From positions 62,001-126,000 of the forward strand of contig NZ_JBBMEX010000005.1 of the NCBI RefSeq assembly GCF_040096355.1: a stretch of DNA of 64,000 nucleotides, in the 5' to 3' direction. Source of the DNA: Maccoyibacter intestinihominis (GTDB lineage Bacteria; Bacillota; Clostridia; Lachnospirales; Lachnospiraceae). Positions 59,509 to 64,000 of this stretch are shown here, piece by piece. Made by a program: the position numbers and the translations under genes. Every line of letters starts with the position of its first letter. The stretch's first letter is position 1. Below the pieces are notes generated by a model. It had not been told where the DNA came from. It saw only the letters and a list, made by a program, of their open reading frames with translations, and did no database searches.

Positions 59509-59803
59509 ATACCAGGTAAAGATGAACCCAAGGGCGATACGCGAATTAAACAGTATTTACGAATATATTGCAAATGAAAAGTCTGATATCGAGAATGGAA
59601 AAAAGCAGTTAGAAAGAATTAAAAAAGCTATTTTGAAGTTAGCAATTTTTCCATATTCTCATCAGGAACGTACGGAGGGCAGATATGCGAAAGATGGTTA
59701 TAGGCAGTTGTTGATCGATAATTATATTGTTATTTTTCGTATTGATGAAGTCAATAAAATCGTTTACGTTATAACGGTACAATATCAGGGACAAAACCTA
59801 TGA
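59501..59803 (+). CDS. RelE/ParE-family toxin
   Basis: 100 residues from TTG 59501 (GGAG 9 bases upstream), overlapping the antitoxin stop. The RelE/ParE fold is visible: VKMNPRAIRELNSIYEYIAN, then LKLAIFPYSHQER, and YRQLLIDNYIVIFRIDEVNKIVYVITVQYQG. Whether it cuts mRNA (RelE-like) or targets gyrase (ParE-like) cannot be told. A strong terminator follows. Confidence 0.88.
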   Translation: MDKYQVKMNPRAIRELNSIYEYIANEKSDIENGKKQLERIKKAILKLAIFPYSHQERTEGRYAKDGYRQLLIDNYIVIFRIDEVNKIVYVITVQYQGQNL

Positions 59804-59808
59804 ACCGG

Positions 59809-59845
59809 GCACCAAATGATGTAAGATAGATCATTTGGTGCTTTT
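59809..59845 (+). terminator. Terminator of the Phd/RelE-type pair
   Basis: GCACCAAATGAT (59809-59820) pairs perfectly with ATCATTTGGTGC (59830-59841), then TTTT. Confidence 0.88.
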
Positions 59846-59864
59846 ATATATATTCAAAAAACAT

Positions 59865-59893
59865 TTGACAAGTGACCAAACGGTTACTATAAT
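59865..59893 (+). promoter_or_regulatory. Consensus promoter with internal inverted repeat
   Basis: Perfect TTGACA (59865-59870), 17 bases, perfect TATAAT (59888-59893). The spacer contains AGTGACC-AAAC-GGTTACT, a near-perfect inverted repeat of the kind bound by TetR-family repressors. No tetR gene is present; a decayed response regulator follows. Confidence 0.8.
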
Positions 59894-59931
59894 ACAGAGT
59901 AATTAACAGACAAACCAAGAAGGAGAGTAAC

Positions 59932-60570
59932 ATGGAAACCATTCTGATCATTGACGATGATGTTGCAATCGGTAATCTCGAACAGGAAGTGTTAGAGCGG
60001 GAGGGCTATACGGTGCAGCGTGCCTATTCCGGAACGGAAGCACTGTTGCTTTTAAAAGAAAAGAAACCGAGTCTGATATTGTTAGATTTAATGTTACCCG
60101 GAATGTCCGGCGAGGATATTTTACCCCAGATACAGGGAATTCCCGTAATCGTTGTCAGTGCCAAAACAGCGGTAGAAGATAAAGTGGAGTTGTTGCTCGG
60201 CGGTGCAGTCGATTATCTGACCAAGCCATTTGATACCAAGGAGCTGCTTGCGAGGATTGCAGTCCGTTTAAGAGAAAAATCCTCGCCCCGGTTATCTCCC
60301 GTTTACACCTATGAGGAACTGACGATAGACACGGCATCACATTCTGTTTGCGTTGCCGGAAAACAGATTAATTTAACAAGAACAGAATATGCCATTTTAA
60401 AACTTCTGATGCAAAATCCCGAACAGGTAATAGCGAAATCCGTTTTATTAGACTGCATCAGCATGGATACCCCGGATTGTACGGAGAATTCCTTAAAGAC
60501 ACATATCAGCCATTTGCGAAGTAAATTGAGAGAGGTATCAGGCAAACACCGTCCATTTATATGGACATGA
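59932..60570 (+). pseudogene. OmpR-type response regulator, 3' truncated and joined to ABC remnant
   Basis: ATG after AAGGAGAG. The receiver domain is intact (LIIDDDVAIGNLEQEV, phospho-Asp in LILLDLMLPGMSG, Lys in YLTKPFD). The winged-helix domain is complete up to HLRSKLREVSGK near residue 206. The usual end (Y-I-x-x-V-W-G-x-G-F) is missing; after about 60540 the text continues in another frame into an ABC ATPase. The last residues of this frame are junk. The protein may still be made but probably lacks the final DNA-binding strands. Confidence 0.75.
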
Positions 60571-61256
60571 CTGCAGCAGATAATATCAGGCAGCAGTATC
60601 GTGTGTTAGGAGTGCCGTCAGACGAAGGAATTTCGGACTTACTATGTCTTGTCGGATTGGAAAATACCGGCAATAAGAAAGTAAAGAATTTTTCTCTGGG
60701 GATGCGGCAGAGACTTGGGATTGCAGTGGCATTAGCAGGTAATCCGGATTTTCTGGTATTGGATGAGCCGGTCAATGGACTGGACCCGCAGGGTATTATC
60801 GAAATGCGCGAATTGATCTTAAAATTGAACAGGGAGCATGGGATCACGGTTTTGATCTCCAGTCATATTTTAGATAAACTGGCGCGTCTTGCGACTTACT
60901 ATGGTTTTATTGACAGTGGACATATGATCCGGGAAATGAGTGCCGAGGAATTAGAGGAAAAGCTGGAACTGGACACAAATACATTACTTTCAATCTCATC
61001 CGGTGACCGGGCAGTCCGCATGCTGGCTGCCCGCATCAATGCTCAGCTTCGTGGGCTGCGAAAGGAACGTTTGCGCCTGCAAAATGGAGATGCTGAGTTA
61101 AAAACTGCCATTACGAATATCTCACATGATCTGCGTACACCGCTGACCGCAATCTGTGGTTACCTTGACCTCTTAGAGCAGGAAAACCATACGGAAAATT
61201 CCAGACGTTATCTGGCGGTGATCAGGGAACGTACAGATGCCATGAACATCTTCTAA
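60541..61256 (+). pseudogene. Chimera: 5'-truncated ABC ATPase joined in frame to histidine-kinase fragment
   Basis: From about 60543 the frame reads PSIYMDMTAADNIRQQYRVL, the mid-part of a lantibiotic-type ABC ATPase, with signature FSLGMRQRLGIAVAL and Walker B FLVLDEPVNGLDPQG; Walker A is absent. Near 60960 (EEKLELDTNTLLSISSGD) it changes to a kinase that continues to the phospho-acceptor helix NISHDLRTPLTAICGYLDLL. It ends early at 61256 without an ATPase domain. ATG 60561 has no ribosome site. It is best read as the product of two deletions in a regulator/kinase/transporter locus. Confidence 0.8.
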
Positions 61257-61286
61257 AAGAATTTTTAAAATATTCCCTTAAAAGTT

Positions 61287-61362
61287 TAGAGTGTCAAAAG
61301 ACGGTTCAAAAGACAGCTCACAACTTAGTGGCTGGCAAATTGCACAAAACTGGGATTGCTTT
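61287..61362 (+). repeat. Dispersed intergenic repeat, copy 2
   Basis: GAGTGTCAAAAGACGG, then AGCTCACAACTTAGTGGCTGG and ATTGCACAAAACTGGGATTG. These are the same blocks in the same order as copy 1 (32387-32460, - strand). Confidence 0.6.
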
Positions 61363-61387
61363 TGTGACTTTGGGAGAAAATTAGTAA

Positions 61388-61603
61388 ATCTTAGTCTGGC
61401 TGTTCATATATAGTGTTTTGCTGCCATGGACGGCAGCAAAAGTCTTAACACCCCATGGACTGATGGATTATGGACTGGACAAACAGACCGGAAAATATGA
61501 AGCAGCTGACCGGAAAAAAGATCTGATGGACGAGTACCTGAAATGGTTTTGTGAAGAAAACGCAGTGGAAAGAAACCGCGAAGATACAGAGCAGCGGGTT
61601 TAA
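61388..61603 (+). pseudogene. C-terminal fragment of a membrane protein
   Basis: After a stop at 61385 the frame reads a hydrophobic segment (ILVWLFIYSVLLPWTAAKVL), then a charged tail ending NREDTEQRV. There is no start codon with a ribosome site before the hydrophobic part. I do not recognise the family. It lies between the chimera and the broken DUF998 gene, so a 5'-truncated remnant is likely. Confidence 0.45.
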
Positions 61604-61620
61604 CAGAGGAGAAAGGAAGC

Positions 61621-62078
61621 ATGAAAAAAAGTTTATTAAATTATTGTGGATTGTTAGGGATTGTGGCATTTTTGTCTTATACGGCAGCAGTTGTTTTTTC
61701 TCCTATGGCATATCCGGGGTATGACTGGATGGCGCAGGCGGTCAGTAATCTGAGTGCGGCAAATGCACCATCACTTTCTCTGTGGAATCAGTTGAGCAGC
61801 CTGTATGATGTATGCACATCGTCTCTACAGTGTTGGTAGTAGTTTTGTCTATCGTGTCATTAGTCATAATTATCATTGCGGGGATCAAAGATAAGAGCTG
61901 CAGATCCTATGGTATCTGTGCAGGGATTGCATTAGGAATGATGTTGGTAGGAGCATTGGGGATGAACATGGTTCCAAAAGCATATTTTGGAGTCGTAGAA
62001 CGGTTCAGTGTCTTTGCTGCCACAGGATTTAATGCGGTGCTTGGCATACATCTTTATCTGATGGATTCTAAACGGTAA
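61621..62078 (+). pseudogene. DUF998-type membrane protein gene with internal out-of-frame deletion
   Basis: The first frame (61621-61839) encodes the DUF998 N-terminus (LLNYCGLLGIVAFLSY, then YPGYDWMAQAVSNLSA) with a good AGGAGAAAGG site. It then runs into junk after SSLYDVC near 61812. A second frame (61812-62078) continues with STVLVVVLSIVSLVIIIIAG to the C-terminus. Compared with family length, about 60 residues between the two parts are missing. The result is a broken gene. Confidence 0.8.
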
Positions 62079-62211
62079 AGAAGATTTTGGATACCAAGAT
62101 ATAAAGTAACGCAACCAAAGTTAACATGAATCTGAATAAAATGATAAGTTTGTATGGTGTAAAAAGAGATAAAACGGAGCTATAATAGACTCATCAGAAA
62201 AGAGATGGTCT

Positions 62212-62331
62212 ATGGTGTTAGCAGAAAATCTGGTTATACTGCGGAACGTAAAAGGCATGACACAGGAACAGGTCGCAGAGGTCATAGGGATTTCCAGACA
62301 GTCTTACGCAAAATGGGAACAGGGTGTTTGA
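62212..62331 (+). pseudogene. Truncated XRE-family regulator, cut at the element boundary
   Basis: 39 residues from ATG 62212: VLAENLVILRNVKGMTQEQV then AEVIGISRQSYAKWEQG, the first helices of an XRE helix-turn-helix, then V and TGA. Intact relatives continue after the W-E-x-G turn. TATAAT at 62181-62186 may be its promoter. New, unrelated sequence starts right after, so the gene appears split by the integrated element. Confidence 0.7.
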
Positions 62332-62340
62332 GTTATAATA

Positions 62341-62402
62341 GGACCAAGTTAGATGAAACCCAGTAAAATCAAGGGGTTATGCCTAATTTAGTCCTTGTTT
62401 TT
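62341..62402 (+). terminator. First terminator-like hairpin in the element leader
   Basis: GGACCAAGTTAG (62341-62352) pairs imperfectly with CTAATTTAGTCC (62383-62394), followed by TTGTTTTTAT. The right arm is perfectly complementary to 62546-62557, so it can pair with the second hairpin's left arm instead. Confidence 0.55.
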
Positions 62403-62544
62403 ATACCATTTTAGCGGTAAAGATAGGGCAGCGCTGCAATATTAAACCGAAAATCCAAGTCAGTATCACAGATGTCCGCAATCAGTCTGAGAGTGAATCT
62501 GTGTGCTTAGATTAGGTACAATTTTATATCAAAAACATTTAGTG

Positions 62545-62602
62545 AGGACTAAATTAGCACTTGAGATGGAATACTCCATCAGCTGGTTTGGTCCTCTTTT
62601 TA
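62545..62602 (+). terminator. Second terminator in the element leader
   Basis: AGGACTAAATTAGC (62545-62558) pairs with GCTGGTTTGGTCCT (62582-62595) using three G-U pairs, with an inner ATGG/CCAT helix, then CTTTTT. It lies 18 bases before the small membrane protein gene. Confidence 0.7.
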
Positions 62603-62620
62603 TTTGAGAGGAGTGGTCGA

Positions 62621-62800
62621 ATGGGCAAGGTGTTAATTTGGTTCGTAATCATTATTAGTACAGTGGTTCTCTACTGTCTTATGAAAGTTAAGGCAGAGAG
62701 TGATGAACTGTATGAGGAATTAATGAGAAAGCATTTTTATGGCAGGTCAGATGATATTCCTGCATCTGACAAAACTGAGCACTTGAAAGGGTGTGGGTAA
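62621..62800 (+). CDS. Small single-pass membrane protein
   Basis: 59 residues from ATG 62621 after GAGAGGAG; an in-frame upstream start lies in the terminator. One membrane helix (about 3-20, LIWFVIIISTVVLYCLM) is followed by a charged cytoplasmic or external tail. I do not recognise the family. It ends about 60 bases before parM and is probably in the same transcript. Confidence 0.6.
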   Translation: MGKVLIWFVIIISTVVLYCLMKVKAESDELYEELMRKHFYGRSDDIPASDKTEHLKGCG

Positions 62801-62858
62801 TTATATGAAATTTTGCAAAACAATAATGCAGACAATACAGAAAAGGAGTGAAAGGAAC

Positions 62859-63779
62859 ATGAATAACAAATTAGAAGTAATCGGCATTGATCATGGCTGG
62901 TCAATGATGAAAACAATCTTTCAGGTATTTGTCACAGGAGTTAAGGAGATTACAACATCTCCGGCACTTTTCGGTGATGTACTTGAGTATGAAGGAAAGT
63001 TTTACAAGGTCGGAACTGTAAGGCAGGAAGTAAAGGATACAAAGGTCGAAGATGACAGCTTTTATCTTCTCACTCTTGCAGCAGTTGCTAAGGAACTTAA
63101 AAGAAGAGGTCTTGCAGAGGCAAAGGTATTTCTTGCTGTAGGACTTCCACTTACAAGATTTGGAGCTGAGAAGAATGACTTTATCAAGTACCTGACAAAG
63201 AATAAGCGTGTAAACTTCAAATATGAGAATGAGTCATATCATATTGAAATTGATGATGTGGCAGTATTCCCTCAGTGTTATGCAGCAGTAGTGGATAAGA
63301 TTCCTACAATGGCAAAGAAAACGCTGATAGTAGATATCGGTAGCTGGACAATCGACATTATGCCGGTAATCAACAAGTCACCGGATGAATCAAAGTGTGT
63401 GACGATACCAAAAGGTCTTATTACCTGTATGCGTTCTATCAATGAACAATGTGTAAGACAACTTAACGGAGAGGTAGACGAGTCAGAGATACAGAACATC
63501 ATGCGATATGGCAGGTCAGATATTGATGATGAATACTTTGCCATTATCAAGGCAGAGATAGAGGATTTTGTTGATAAGGTGTATAACTCAATCCGTGAGT
63601 TTGGGTATAACTTAAAGACTACACCGATTGTATTTGTCGGTGGCGGGGCAGTTGTGATGAAAAATTTTGGTAGTCACGATGCCAAGAACATTTCCTATAA
63701 CCTTGATGTAAAGGCAAATGCAAGAGGATATGAGCAGCTTGCCACAATGGGACTTAAAAGCACTAAGCGATTATCATAA
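62859..63779 (+). CDS. parM: ParM/StbA-like plasmid-segregation actin
   Basis: 306 residues from ATG 62859 after AAAGGA; a longer frame from 62793 has no good site. Actin-fold motifs: IGIDHGWSMMKT (phosphate 1), LIVDIGSWTIDIM (phosphate 2), and PIVFVGGGAVVM (adenosine). Such proteins polymerise with ATP to separate copies of low-copy DNA, here presumably the integrated element when excised. The probable adaptor gene starts 11 bases later. Confidence 0.85.
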   Translation: MNNKLEVIGIDHGWSMMKTIFQVFVTGVKEITTSPALFGDVLEYEGKFYKVGTVRQEVKDTKVEDDSFYLLTLAAVAKELKRRGLAEAKVFLAVGLPLTRFGAEKNDFIKYLTKNKRVNFKYENESYHIEIDDVAVFPQCYAAVVDKIPTMAKKTLIVDIGSWTIDIMPVINKSPDESKCVTIPKGLITCMRSINEQCVRQLNGEVDESEIQNIMRYGRSDIDDEYFAIIKAEIEDFVDKVYNSIREFGYNLKTTPIVFVGGGAVVMKNFGSHDAKNISYNLDVKANARGYEQLATMGLKSTKRLS

Positions 63780-63790
63780 GGAGGCAGATG

Positions 63791-64000
63791 ATGGGAAGAA
63801 GACTTGAATATGAAGTAAAAACTTCTGTCCGCCTTAACATGAGCAATCCTCAGCATGTGAAAATCAATGATGTGATTCAGAACCTTGATCCGAAGATTTT
63901 CAAATCTAAGAACCAGTTCATCATAGATGCGATTCAGTTTTACATTGATAATTATGGAAAAGAAACCTTTGTTATCAAGAAGAAGGAAAAAGAGAGGGCT
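63791..64000 (+). CDS. Probable ParR-like DNA-binding partner, N-terminal part (3' end outside window)
   Basis: 70 residues are visible from ATG 63791, which has AAGGAGG 6 bases upstream. It begins MGRRLEYEVKTSVRLNMSN and continues with helical text containing KSKNQFIIDAIQFYIDNYGK, like the ribbon-helix-helix part of segregation adaptors. The position right after parM supports this. The function is inferred. Confidence 0.55.
   Translation, partial: MGRRLEYEVKTSVRLNMSNPQHVKINDVIQNLDPKIFKSKNQFIIDAIQFYIDNYGKETFVIKKKEKERA

Larger units (their letters stand above)
62332..64000 (+). mobile_element. Left part of an integrated conjugative/plasmid-like element
   Basis: Beginning beside the truncated XRE gene, the sequence changes to a long leader with terminators, then a small membrane protein, a ParM-like actin and a probable DNA-binding partner. 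ParM-type partition pairs are common in clostridial ICEs and plasmids. The other end, an integrase and att repeats are outside the window, so the exact boundary (about 62326-62340) is inferred. Confidence 0.6.

Overview
The window comes from a low-to-moderate GC Gram-positive anaerobe, most likely a butyrate-producing Lachnospiraceae of the Roseburia/Agathobacter type. This is an inference from four things: the butyryl-CoA gene cluster (thlA-hbd-bcd-etfB-etfA), a SCIFF ranthipeptide locus, a serine T-box leader, and the SD and extended -10 (TGnTATAAT) promoter style. Nearly all genes lie on the + strand. No rRNA, tRNA or CRISPR array was seen.

Layout. 1-1.7 kb: end of a polar amino-acid ABC importer. 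1.9-7.2 kb: dnaE, pfkA and a TrmH-type RNA methylase. 7.2-8 kb (- strand): the NAD repressor NiaR and a small hypothetical gene. 8-13.5 kb: a small alarmone synthetase behind a strongly folded leader, then a small membrane protein, the SCIFF precursor (47 aa) and its radical SAM maturase, and a fused SecDF. 13.5-19.8 kb: glyA and a MacB-type ABC export operon with two adaptor proteins. 19.9-21.6 kb: T-box plus serS. 21.6-23.5 kb: an Rpn-like nuclease gene flanked by related repeats. 23.5-26.6 kb: pantothenate genes panG-B-C-D. 26.7-31 kb: carAB. 31-34.3 kb: a degenerate HD-GYP-like protein (-), a broken secreted protein gene and a SleB-type hydrolase. 34.4-39.9 kb: the butyrate operon with a folded leader.

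40-42 kb: a HicA/HicB pair with a third small gene that looks SecB-like (a possible toxin-antitoxin-chaperone unit), then an ECF S-component gene with a folded leader. 42.3-52.9 kb: housekeeping genes (exonuclease III, fruK, cyclophilin, DHH phosphoesterase, acetyltransferase, Rel, metallo-hydrolase, hemZ, ABC-F). 53-55.1 kb: an AT-rich two-gene cassette, an AAA15-type ATPase and a PD-(D/E)XK-like protein, followed by a scrap of the ABC-F 3' end; it looks like an inserted defence-type module. 55.4-59.2 kb: VanZ-like protein, a LytTR regulator/GHKL kinase pair, and a FlxA-like protein with an 18-bp tandem repeat. Identical paired sites (TTCACAACA, 21-bp period) precede both the regulator operon and the FlxA-like gene. 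59.2-59.8 kb: a Phd/RelE-type toxin-antitoxin pair.

59.9-62.3 kb is a graveyard: a truncated response regulator, an ABC-ATPase/histidine-kinase chimera, a 5'-truncated membrane-protein tail, a broken DUF998 gene and a truncated XRE gene. From about 62.33 kb to the end is the start of an integrated element (ICE- or plasmid-like), with a terminator-rich leader, a small membrane protein, a ParM-like actin and a probable DNA-binding partner cut by the window end.

The most interesting unexplained items are the ATPase-nuclease cassette, the HicAB + SecB-like triad, the paired LytTR-type operators, and the folded leaders before relQ, thlA, the ECF gene and the integrated element.
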